From NCBI RefSeq assembly GCF_030345795.1, contig NZ_JAUALB010000001.1, positions 739,001 to 803,000 on the forward strand: a DNA stretch of 64,000 nt, given 5' to 3'. Both the position numbers and the translations under genes were made by a program. The notes beneath the pieces are model-generated. The model did no database searches. It was not told the origin of the DNA and saw only the letters and a program-made list of their open reading frames with translations. The stretch is from Micromonospora sp. WMMA1363. GTDB lineage: Bacteria > Actinomycetota > Actinomycetes > Mycobacteriales > Micromonosporaceae. Positions 34,246-42,476 of the stretch are shown one piece after another; the first letter of the stretch is position 1; each line of letters begins with the position of its first letter.

Positions 34246-34683
34246 AATCCGGATCCTCCGCAAGGTTTTGAAACTGTGTTCGTTTGTCGACATGACCCTG
34301 GCCGAAGGGGGGCGAAACGGTGAACCTGAGCAAGCAGACCCGTCAATGAGACAAGTGGGGTCTACCGAAAACGAAGTCGGCAATCGTTGATTTCTGCTGC
34401 CGCCGGCGCTGCCGGAACCGGCCATGGCCGGTTCCGGCAGCGCCCGGGGTGATGACGCGGACGACGCCCGGACCGCACGCTCATCCCGACACCGCAACGA
34501 GGCGGGTGGCAGACGAGGGAGGTGCCCGATGCGCGTCGGACGGGAGTGGACAGTCGATGCGTTCGCGACCATGGCGGCGAACCCGTCGCGGATCCGATTC
34601 ATCGGGGTGCCCGACCGTCGCATTGGGTTCGGCTCACAAGGGCACGCGCAGATCTGGTCGGACCGGTTCAGCGGAGGCGCGCC
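34217..34683. other. Divergent regulatory region at the RiPP cluster edge
   Basis: These 467 bp lie between the LuxR-type gene (leftward) and the small gene at 34684 (rightward). They contain the 34213-34245 palindrome, an AT-rich patch around 34255-34400 likely to hold promoters, and a 40-bp perfect palindrome at 34405-34444. Short open frames here have no family features. Confidence 0.5.
34405..34444. repeat. 40-bp perfect palindrome
   Basis: The arm GGCGCTGCCGGAACCGGCCA is followed by its exact complement with no loop. As RNA it would form a very stable hairpin; there is no T-run. It lies in the divergent region upstream of the RiPP cluster and could be a terminator, attenuator or protein-binding site. 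Confidence 0.85.
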
Positions 34684-34944
34684 GTGCTGCTCACCCGGAT
34701 CGCGCTGCGACCGCCGCGTGAAAACTACGACCTGTCCGCCGGCGAACTGACGGACCTGCTGTGGCTCAACGCAGCCGTGGCCGACGGTATCCGACACATC
34801 CATGCCCGCACCTTCGCCCGACAGGTGGAGATCGCGGTCTTCACCATCGCCTCCGAGCAGGCGATCTCGGACTACATCGTGCAGCGGGTCTGCCAGCGCG
34901 CGATCCGCAGTGTGCCGGCACTGCGAGGCTGGACGCTCACCTAG
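34684..34944 (+). CDS. Small hypothetical protein at the head of the RiPP cluster
   Basis: The protein is 86 aa from GTG 34684, chosen for GGAGG 6 nt upstream; the frame is open further upstream without ribosome sites. No family was recognised. Amphipathic helices (LSAGELTDLLWLNAAVADGI, TIASEQAISDYIVQRVCQRA) alternate with short strands (RQVEIAVFTI), which suggests a compact alpha/beta fold. There is no signal peptide. It ends 25 nt before the SARP-type regulator and is probably cotranscribed with it. The function is unknown. Confidence 0.65.
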   Translation: MLLTRIALRPPRENYDLSAGELTDLLWLNAAVADGIRHIHARTFARQVEIAVFTIASEQAISDYIVQRVCQRAIRSVPALRGWTLT

Positions 34945-34969
34945 CGTCCGTCCGGACGGGAAAGCCGCG

Positions 34970-36778
34970 ATGGAACGTGGCGTGGTGAGCATTCCCGGGT
35001 ACGACGCGGCGGCCAGTCCCGCGGCGTTCCGGGTGCTCGGCCCGCTGACCCTGACCAGCGGCACGGACGCGCTGGTCCTGCCGCCGTCGAAGGTGACCTC
35101 GCTGCTCGCGGCGCTGCTGCTGCATCCCGACGAGGTGGTCTCGGTCGGCGCGTTGCAGGAGGCCGTCTGGGGTGACGAACGGCCCGCCTCGGCCAAGGCC
35201 GCCCTGCAGACCTGCGCGCTGCGGCTGCGGCAGCTGTTCAGTCGGCACGGCATCACCGGAAACGTGATCAAGACCGTGCCGGGGGGCTACCGGATCACCG
35301 CCACCACCGGGACCGTCGACCTGATGCGCTTCCGCGACCTGATCGGCCGGACCCGCGACGAGTCAGACCCGGAGGCGGAGCTGGCCACCCTGGAGGAGGC
35401 GCTCGGGCTGTGGAGCGACCCGATGTTGGCCAACGTGCCGTCGGAGGTGCTGCACCGCGACGTGCTGCCCCGGATCAACGAGGAGCGGGTCCGAGCGATC
35501 GAGCGGGTCTGCGACCTGAAGATCGGCCTGGGCCGCGATCGCTCCGTACTGACGGACCTCTGGACCGCGACCCGCGCCTACCCGGCGAACGAGCGCTTCT
35601 CCGCACAGCTCGTCTCGGTGCTCTACCGCACCGGTCGGCAGGCCGACGCGCTGGCGGAGTTGCGCCGGATCCGGGAACATCTCGACAACGAACTCGGCGT
35701 CGCCCCAGGCCCGGCCCTGCGCGGGCTGGAGCTGACCATCCTGCGCGGTGAACCACCCACCCCGGCCGGCCCGTTGGCCCGATCCGCAGCCACGCCGGCC
35801 CGGCACCCGGTCGCGCCCGGCTTCGTCGGCCGGGAGACGCTCGGCCGTACCATCGCCGACCGGCTCCGCGCGGGCTGCCCGATCGTGGCGCTCAGCGGCC
35901 CGCCCGGCGTCGGTAAGACCGCGCTGGCGGGGCATGTCGGACAGCTCGTGGCGGATCACTTCCCCGGCGGCCAGCTCCGGGTGGAGGTGGCCTCGACCGC
36001 CGGGTCGGCGTCCCTGCTGGAGCACGCCGAGCGACAGCTGCTCGCCGCGCTCGACCGGGGCGACGTTGCCCCGGGCGGCCGGCGGCTGCTGCTGGTCGAC
36101 GACGTGATCGACGCCAGCCAGGCGCGGGACCTACCCGCCTTGTTGGTGCCCGGCGACGCCCTGCTGCTGACCAGCCGGCAGAGCCTGTCCGGTCCGGTCG
36201 CGCGGCTCGGCGGCTGGTTGCACAGGGTGGAGCCGCTCGACCCCGTCGATTCGCTGCGGGTGCTCGGCGCCGCGCTCGGGCCCGAGCAGGTCGACGCCGA
36301 CCCGCGGAGCGCCGCGGGGATCGCGGCGCTCTGTGAGCACCTGCCGCTGGCGCTGCGCATCGCCGCCACCCGGATCCTGCTGCGCGCCCGGATGAACCTC
36401 GCGGAGGCGCTCGGGTGGCTACGCGCAGACCCGCTGGGCCGGCTGAGCCTGCCCGGCGAGCCGGACATGTCGCTCGGCTACCGCTTCGACGAGGCGCTGT
36501 CCCGTACCGGCGAGGCGCTCGCGGCGGTGTTCGTGCAGCTGGCCACTGCGGCACCCACCCCCATCACCGTGGGCCGCACCGCGGAGCTGCTCGGTGTCGA
36601 TCCGGCCACGGCCCGCGACCTGCTCGACGGGTTGGTCGACCACAGCCTGGTGGAGGAGGCCGCGGACCACTACTGGATCCGAGGCCTGCTGCGGCACCAC
36701 GCCCAGGCCGTCGCTGACCGGCTCGCGTCCCGCCCCGGCCCGCCACCACACCCGTACCAAGCGAAGGGATCCCCGTGA
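34970..36778 (+). CDS. SARP/AfsR-type pathway regulator (BTAD plus NB-ARC ATPase)
   Basis: The protein is 602 aa from ATG 34970 (GTG 34982 or 34985 are alternatives; ribosome sites are weak). Domains are an OmpR-like DNA-binding domain (~15-105: FRVLGPLTLTSG, VSVGALQEAVWGDERP), a bacterial transcriptional activation domain (~110-260: LIGRTRDE, LVSVLYRTGRQADALAEL), and an NTPase with Walker A GPPGVGKTAL (around residue 309) and sensor LLLTSRQ. AfsR-type proteins bind direct repeats and recruit RNA polymerase, usually to switch on a biosynthetic cluster. It overlaps the start of the ocin-ThiF gene, so regulator and enzymes are in one transcript. Confidence 0.92.
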   Translation: MERGVVSIPGYDAAASPAAFRVLGPLTLTSGTDALVLPPSKVTSLLAALLLHPDEVVSVGALQEAVWGDERPASAKAALQTCALRLRQLFSRHGITGNVIKTVPGGYRITATTGTVDLMRFRDLIGRTRDESDPEAELATLEEALGLWSDPMLANVPSEVLHRDVLPRINEERVRAIERVCDLKIGLGRDRSVLTDLWTATRAYPANERFSAQLVSVLYRTGRQADALAELRRIREHLDNELGVAPGPALRGLELTILRGEPPTPAGPLARSAATPARHPVAPGFVGRETLGRTIADRLRAGCPIVALSGPPGVGKTALAGHVGQLVADHFPGGQLRVEVASTAGSASLLEHAERQLLAALDRGDVAPGGRRLLLVDDVIDASQARDLPALLVPGDALLLTSRQSLSGPVARLGGWLHRVEPLDPVDSLRVLGAALGPEQVDADPRSAAGIAALCEHLPLALRIAATRILLRARMNLAEALGWLRADPLGRLSLPGEPDMSLGYRFDEALSRTGEALAAVFVQLATAAPTPITVGRTAELLGVDPATARDLLDGLVDHSLVEEAADHYWIRGLLRHHAQAVADRLASRPGPPPHPYQAKGSP

Positions 36779-38961
36779 TGAGTACCGCCTACGACGCGGT
36801 GGCGCAGACCCGGCCGCGGGTGCGCCACGACGTGCTGTTCACCCGTACCGAGGACGGGGTGGTGTTCCACAACGCCAACAGTGGCTTCCGGTTCTCCTCA
36901 GCGACCGCGTACCGACTGGCATCGCTGCTCGTCCCGCACTTGAACGGGCGCAACCAGGTCGCGGACATCTGCGCCCGGCTGCCCGCCGGGCAGCGGGCGA
37001 TGATCGGCGAACTGGTGAGCGCCCTCTACGCGCGCGGCTTCGCCCGCGACATCCCCGAGGCCGAGGGCGACCCGGCGGCGATCCTCGGCCCGGCGGTGGC
37101 CACTCACTTCGCCACCCAGGTCGCCTATCTCGACCACTACACCGACCGGGCGCCGCAGCGCTTCGCCGCCTTCCGGGCCACCTCGGTCACCGTGCTGGGT
37201 GCCGGCCCGGTCGCGATCGCATGCGCCACCGGTCTCCTCCGCAACGGCGCCGCCACGGTGACCGTCTCGCCGGCGATCCTGCCGACGCTCGCGCCGGAGC
37301 TGGCCGAGCTGGACGCCGCGGGCTGCGCCGCGACCACCGTTGCGTTGCCCGCCGCCGACGGCGAGGTCGGCTGGGCCGACCTGGCCACGGCGGAGATCGT
37401 CGTGGTGGCCGCCGGTGGAGACGCGCCCCGCGCCACCCTGCGGCTGCTCGAGGCCGGCATTCCCGCCGACCGGCTGCTCCTGCCGGCCTGGGTCGCCGGC
37501 GGACGGATGTTGGTCGGCCCGGTGCAGGGTGCGGGCCGTACCGGTTGTTGGTGCTGCGCGATGCTGCGGCTCGGCGACAACGACGAGACCGGCGCCACCG
37601 GGCAGGTGTGGCAGGCTGCGGCGTTGCCGTCCGGGGCCGTGCCGGGCACCCCCGAACTGGACGGTCCGCTTGCGGCGATGGTCGGCAACCTGCTGGCGTA
37701 CGAGGTGTTCCGGCTGACCACCGGAGCGTTGCCCGCCGAGACCGACGGCAGCGTCATCGTGCAGCACCTCGCGTCACTCGACGTGCTGACCGAGCCGCTG
37801 CTCCCGCACCCGCGGTGCCCGTTCTGCCAGCCGAGGGCTCCGGAGCCGGCCTGGACCGCCGTTGAGCTGGACGGGGCAGTTGTCGGGGCCGACGAGCCGA
37901 CGGACCAGTCCGCGCTGGCGGAGGCAACGCTCGCACAGCTCACTGCCCACCAGCAGCTGCTCCAGCCCCATCTGGGGGTGTTCCGCCGCTACGACGACGA
38001 GCGGTGGGACCAGACCCCCATCAAGATCGGCACAGTCGAGTTCACCGACGGCAGCGGCCGGCGCCGCACCGTGAGCGCGTTCGACGTCCACCACGTCGCG
38101 GCGGCCCGGCTGCGGGCGCTACGGGTGGCGGCCGTCTCCGCCACCGGTCACACCGCGGTCGGCGCCGTCGCCGCGGACGGCGCGCCGCGGGTCGGCGCCG
38201 TTCGCCTCGGTCTCGCCTCGGGTTGGGGCGACACCGCCGCCGACGTGTGGGCCGCGGCCCGGTCACTGCTCACCGGTGAGGCGGCGGCGGTGCCGGCGGC
38301 GGTGCTGGAGCCGTTCGGGGCGGCCAACCACCGTCGTGGCGCCGAGCCGACCAGCGCCGGTGGGGGAGCGGGTGGTGATCTCGCCGAGGCCGTCCGGTCC
38401 GGGCTCGCCTCGGCGTTCGCCGGGCACGCGTTGCGGCAGGTCGTCGCCGGCCGGGTCACCGCCCGGCGGATTCGCCTCGACGCCATCGGCGCCGACCCCG
38501 AGCTGGTCTTCCTGACCAAGGCAGCCACGAATCTCGGCGTCGCCGTGGAGCTACTCGACCTCGGTGGGCAGCCCGACACCGGGGTGACGGCGCTGCTGGC
38601 GCGTTCCTTCGACCCCACCCGCGGCCAGTGGTCGTTCGGGCTGGCCGCCGATCCAGCGTGGACGGTGGCGGCTGTGGCGGCGCTGCGCGACGTGCTGGGC
38701 CAGGCGCAGCTGCGCGCCCAGGACCCCGGCGCGGTACCGGACATCGGTGACCCCGTGCTCGTCGACTTCGATGCCGGCACGGTGCCGGTGCATGGCGAGG
38801 CGGACACCGCCGCCGGGCTGGTCCACCGCTGGGCCGACGTGCTGGACCGGCTGCGGGAGCACGGGTGCGACGTGCTGGTGGCGCCTGTCGGCGGCCCGGA
38901 CCTGGCCGCGGGCGGACTGGTCGCGGTGAAGGTGCTGCTGGCTGTCGGGGACCTCCGATGA
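36778..38961 (+). CDS. Ocin-ThiF-type leader-binding partner of the cyclodehydratase (TbtF/GodD-like N-part)
   Basis: The protein is 727 aa from ATG 36778; AAGGGA lies 8 nt upstream, and a GTG 3 nt earlier is also possible. Residues ~15-100 resemble a peptide-recognition element (FRFSSATAYRLASLL, DICARLP). Residues ~135-360 form an E1/ThiF-like Rossmann domain (VTVLGAGPVAIACATGLL) with zinc-type Cys pairs CWCC (around 257) and CPFC (around 347). The C-terminal half is a less-defined extension. Proteins of this class bind the precursor leader and present it to YcaO. It overlaps the YcaO gene by 4 bp. Confidence 0.88.
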   Translation: MSTAYDAVAQTRPRVRHDVLFTRTEDGVVFHNANSGFRFSSATAYRLASLLVPHLNGRNQVADICARLPAGQRAMIGELVSALYARGFARDIPEAEGDPAAILGPAVATHFATQVAYLDHYTDRAPQRFAAFRATSVTVLGAGPVAIACATGLLRNGAATVTVSPAILPTLAPELAELDAAGCAATTVALPAADGEVGWADLATAEIVVVAAGGDAPRATLRLLEAGIPADRLLLPAWVAGGRMLVGPVQGAGRTGCWCCAMLRLGDNDETGATGQVWQAAALPSGAVPGTPELDGPLAAMVGNLLAYEVFRLTTGALPAETDGSVIVQHLASLDVLTEPLLPHPRCPFCQPRAPEPAWTAVELDGAVVGADEPTDQSALAEATLAQLTAHQQLLQPHLGVFRRYDDERWDQTPIKIGTVEFTDGSGRRRTVSAFDVHHVAAARLRALRVAAVSATGHTAVGAVAADGAPRVGAVRLGLASGWGDTAADVWAAARSLLTGEAAAVPAAVLEPFGAANHRRGAEPTSAGGGAGGDLAEAVRSGLASAFAGHALRQVVAGRVTARRIRLDAIGADPELVFLTKAATNLGVAVELLDLGGQPDTGVTALLARSFDPTRGQWSFGLAADPAWTVAAVAALRDVLGQAQLRAQDPGAVPDIGDPVLVDFDAGTVPVHGEADTAAGLVHRWADVLDRLREHGCDVLVAPVGGPDLAAGGLVAVKVLLAVGDLR

Positions 38962-40883
38962 CGGAAGGTGATGCCATCGACGTTGGTCGGTCCGCGACCG
39001 ACGAGCTGGTCTGCGCCGGGCTGGCCCGACTCCTCGCCGAGCGGGGCGACGACGCCGAGGTGGTCGCGCTGGGGGTGCGCGACGAGCTGAGCGCACCCGC
39101 CCGGCCGGCGCGTGCGCCCCGGGTGTTGCTCTACGGTCAGCTGGCGCTGCTCGGGCCGATGCCGCCGGCGGCGGCCTGTCCGATCTGCCTGGCGCGGCGC
39201 TGGCAGACGGTGCGTCACCGCGATCTGCGCGACGCGATCGAGTTGGGCGGTGACACCGTCGCGGTGGGCCCCTGGCCCTACGCGACTCCGTTCGTCGCGG
39301 ACTTCCTGCATGCCCTGATCGAGGCGCACCGCACCGCAGGAGGCGCCTCGGTCGGGCCCGGCACCGCCGATGCCGCGGCGGGGGAGGGCGGCACGGTACT
39401 CCAGGTCGACCTGTCCACGCTGCGGGTGCACCGGGCTCCGCTGCTGCCCGACCCCGAGTGCCCGAGCTGCGGCAGCGGGCTCACCGACGCGCCGGAGCTG
39501 GCCGCGATCGAGCTGCCCGCCACCCCGAAGCTGGCGCCGGGTACGTTTCGCGGCCGGGACCTGGACGACTACCCGCTGGACGTCGAGGCGTTCGCCAACC
39601 CGGTCTGTGGCGCGCTCGGCGCGACCCTGTGGCAGGACGTCACCTCGCTCTCCACGTCCCCGGCGGTCGGCTCGTTCACGTTGCGCAGCGGCCGTTACCT
39701 GCGGGAGACGCTCTACGGCGGGCACGCCGACGGCTACCGGCGCAGCGCCCGGATCGCGGTGCTGGAAGGACTCGAGCGCGCCGCTGGCCTGCGCCCGCGC
39801 CGCAAGCGCACCGCGGTCACCGCGACCCTGCGGGAGCTGGGCGGCGACGCCCTGGACCCGCGCGAGTGCGGGCTCTACACCGACGCGTTCTACCAGGCCA
39901 ATCCATACCTCCACCGGTTCGACCCGGACCGGCCCATCACCTGGGTCTGGGGCTGGTCGCTGCGCGACCAGCGCGCGTTGCTGGTGCCGGAGATCCTCGT
40001 CTACTGCCACGCGGCGAGTGTCGAGGAGCGCTTCGTCCAGGAAACGTCGAACGGCTGCGCGTCCGGCGGGTCCCTGCTGGAGGCGGTCTACCACGGCCTG
40101 ATGGAGGCGATCGAGCGGGACGCGTTCCTGCTGGCCTGGTACGGCGGCCGGTCCTTGCCGGAGATCGACCCGGTCAGCATCGACCGGCCACAGACCCGGA
40201 TGATGATCGACCGGCTGGCGATGTACGGCTACCGAGCCCGGTTCTTCGACACCCGGATGACCTTCGACATCCCGGTGGTGACCGCGGTGGCCGTCCGCGA
40301 GGACGGCGGCCTCGGCACCCTTGCCTTCGGCGGTGGGGCGAGCCTCGACCCGGAGGCCGCGATCACCGCGGCGCTGTGCGAGATCGCCACCGACTCGGTC
40401 ATGGTGCGAGTCCGCGCCAGCGCCGACGAGCCCCGGCTGCGCCGCATGGTGACTGACTTCACCCAGGTACAGGGCCTGCACGACCATCCTCTGCTCTACG
40501 GCCTGCCGGAGATGGCGCGGCACGCCGCGTTCCTGCTGGAGCACGGCCCGCCGGTGGTCCCGATGGCCGAGTTGTACGGGCGGGACCGCCCCGCCCCGCC
40601 GGTCGCCGCCGACCTGCGTGACGACCTCGAACGCTGCCTGAAGACGGTGACCGCGCAGGGCTTCGACGCGATCGCCGTCGACCAGACCTCCCCCGAGCAG
40701 CGCGAGCTGGGCCTGGCGACGGCGAGCGTGGTGGTCCCGGGCCTGCTGCCGATCGACTTCGGCTGGCTGCGCCAGCGCGCCCCGCACGCACGGCGGCTGC
40801 GGACCGCGTTCCGCGCCGCCGGGCTACTCGACCGCGACCTGCGCGACGACGAAATCCACTCCGTTCCCCACCCGTTCCCGTGA
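38958..40883 (+). CDS. YcaO-type azoline-forming cyclodehydratase 1
   Basis: The protein is 641 aa from ATG 38958 (overlaps the previous stop). The N-terminal ~250 residues carry CPIC (around 74) and CPSC (around 168) pairs. The YcaO domain includes RSARIAVLEGLERAAGL, the ATP/Mg-binding segment SNGCASGGSLLEAVYHGLME followed by AIERDAFLLAWYGG, and QTSPEQRELGL. It ends in P-H-P-F-P, the PxPxP C-terminus characteristic of RiPP cyclodehydratases. It uses ATP to activate amide bonds and cyclise Cys, Ser or Thr side chains to azolines. It is a paralogue of the second YcaO at 49134-51074. Confidence 0.93.
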   Translation: MTEGDAIDVGRSATDELVCAGLARLLAERGDDAEVVALGVRDELSAPARPARAPRVLLYGQLALLGPMPPAAACPICLARRWQTVRHRDLRDAIELGGDTVAVGPWPYATPFVADFLHALIEAHRTAGGASVGPGTADAAAGEGGTVLQVDLSTLRVHRAPLLPDPECPSCGSGLTDAPELAAIELPATPKLAPGTFRGRDLDDYPLDVEAFANPVCGALGATLWQDVTSLSTSPAVGSFTLRSGRYLRETLYGGHADGYRRSARIAVLEGLERAAGLRPRRKRTAVTATLRELGGDALDPRECGLYTDAFYQANPYLHRFDPDRPITWVWGWSLRDQRALLVPEILVYCHAASVEERFVQETSNGCASGGSLLEAVYHGLMEAIERDAFLLAWYGGRSLPEIDPVSIDRPQTRMMIDRLAMYGYRARFFDTRMTFDIPVVTAVAVREDGGLGTLAFGGGASLDPEAAITAALCEIATDSVMVRVRASADEPRLRRMVTDFTQVQGLHDHPLLYGLPEMARHAAFLLEHGPPVVPMAELYGRDRPAPPVAADLRDDLERCLKTVTAQGFDAIAVDQTSPEQRELGLATASVVVPGLLPIDFGWLRQRAPHARRLRTAFRAAGLLDRDLRDDEIHSVPHPFP

Positions 40884-40892
40884 GGTGCTGCC

Positions 40893-42476
40893 ATGACGCC
40901 TGCCAATCCCGGCCTCGCCCACGCCTACGCGACCGCGATCCTGTGCCGCAGCCGCGAGCCGATGCCTCCGGTCGACTTCACGCCCAACTGGGACGACGCG
41001 CCCCGCCGCGGCAAGTACTACCCGCAGGCGAGCGCTTTCGGGCTGCCCGCCCCGCCGAGCGCCGGCGTCGACCTGGACACCGCGCTGCGTGGCCCGGGCG
41101 ACGCCGACGAGCCGTTCACGCTGCCGCTGCTGGCCGGTCTGCTGCATCATTCGTACGGGCTGCTCGGGCGGCGGCTCGGCATCCAGGCCAACTCCGACCT
41201 GCCGGTGCTGCCGTCGTACGCGTACGCCAACTGGCACCGCGGCACCGCTTCCGGCGGCGGGCTGTACCCCTGCAGCGTCTACTGGGTCGCCGGACCCGGC
41301 GCCGGGGTCACCCCGGGTGTCTACTACTACGCGCACGCCCGGCACGCGATGCAGCGGCTGCTCAGCGGTGACGTCAGTGCTCAGGTGAACGCGGCGGTCG
41401 ACCCGCCCCGACCCGCCAGCCAGTTCCTGGTCATCGGGGTGAAGTACTGGCAGAACGCCTTCAAGTACAACAACTTCTCGTACCACGTGGTATCGATGGA
41501 CGTGGGTACGCTGCTGCAGACCTGGCGCCTCTGGGCCGGTGCCCAGGGCCGGCGGATCCGGCCGGTGCTCTGGTTCGATCAGGCCGCCGTCGGCGATCTG
41601 CTCGGGCTCGCCTCCGACGACGAGGCGCTCTTCGCCGCCGTACCCCTGACCTGGGCCGCGCCCGCCCCCGCCCGTCGGGAGGAGCCGGCGATGGTCCGGG
41701 TGCGGCACCGCGACCAGGAACGGTCCCGGACGCTGCTCAGCTTCGACACCCTGCAACGGATCAACCGCAGTACCGCCGCGGCGGTCGACCGGCCCGCCAC
41801 CGGGGCGCTGGCACCCGCCGCCGCCCACCCGGCGTCGCGGGGTGGTACCCGCGTGCCACTGCCCGCCGCCGCGCCGCTGACGCTGTCCGTCGAGGCGGCC
41901 CTCACCGCCCGCCGCAGTAGCTTCGGCCGGTTCCTGCACCGCCGGCCGATGGCGGCGGAGCAGCTCGCGGCGCTGCTGCGGGCCACCACGGCCAGCACGG
42001 TGCCGTCCGAGATCGACGGCCCCGTCGACGGCCCGCTGGCTCGGATCTATGCCTTCGTCAACGCGGTGGCGGGTGTGCCCGCCGGGGGGTACGCGTACGA
42101 CCCGCAGGAGCACAGCCTGGTCGCCGTCACCGGTGACCCACCGGGGGCGTTCCTACAACGCAACTACACGCTGGCCAACTACAACCTGGAGCAGGCCGCG
42201 GTCGTGCTGGTGTCGACGGTGCGTACGCACGCGGTGCTGGACGCCACCGGCGACCGGGGTTACAACCTCGTCAACGCCACCGCCGGTGCGATCGCCCAGA
42301 CCTTCTACACCGTCGCCGCCGCGCTACGTCTCGGCGCGGGGGTCGCGCTGGGCTTCGACGGCGTATCGTACGTCGAGGAACTGGGGCTCCTCGAGAGCGG
42401 CGAGTTCCCGCTGCTCATCATGCTCGCCGGCGAGGAACGCGGGCAGCTCGGCGACTACCGTTACGAGCTGCGGTGA
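40893..42476 (+). CDS. SagB/TbtE-type azoline dehydrogenase with tandem nitroreductase domains
   Basis: The protein is 527 aa with ATG 9 nt after the YcaO stop. Two nitroreductase-fold halves are visible. Residues ~65-265 include NWHRGTASGGGLYPCSVYWV, the SagB signature. Residues ~330-527 include ALTARRSSFGRFLHRRPM and NLVNATAGAIAQTFYTVAAA. FMN-dependent oxidation of azolines to thiazoles or oxazoles is the expected reaction. The two-domain length matches thiopeptide and goadsporin dehydrogenases. Its stop overlaps the LanB gene. Confidence 0.9.
   Translation: MTPANPGLAHAYATAILCRSREPMPPVDFTPNWDDAPRRGKYYPQASAFGLPAPPSAGVDLDTALRGPGDADEPFTLPLLAGLLHHSYGLLGRRLGIQANSDLPVLPSYAYANWHRGTASGGGLYPCSVYWVAGPGAGVTPGVYYYAHARHAMQRLLSGDVSAQVNAAVDPPRPASQFLVIGVKYWQNAFKYNNFSYHVVSMDVGTLLQTWRLWAGAQGRRIRPVLWFDQAAVGDLLGLASDDEALFAAVPLTWAAPAPARREEPAMVRVRHRDQERSRTLLSFDTLQRINRSTAAAVDRPATGALAPAAAHPASRGGTRVPLPAAAPLTLSVEAALTARRSSFGRFLHRRPMAAEQLAALLRATTASTVPSEIDGPVDGPLARIYAFVNAVAGVPAGGYAYDPQEHSLVAVTGDPPGAFLQRNYTLANYNLEQAAVVLVSTVRTHAVLDATGDRGYNLVNATAGAIAQTFYTVAAALRLGAGVALGFDGVSYVEELGLLESGEFPLLIMLAGEERGQLGDYRYELR

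Noticed and set aside
38148..40787. 879-codon minus-strand open frame
   Set aside because: It is antisense to the ocin-ThiF and YcaO genes, has low-complexity Arg/Gly/Val content and has no family features.
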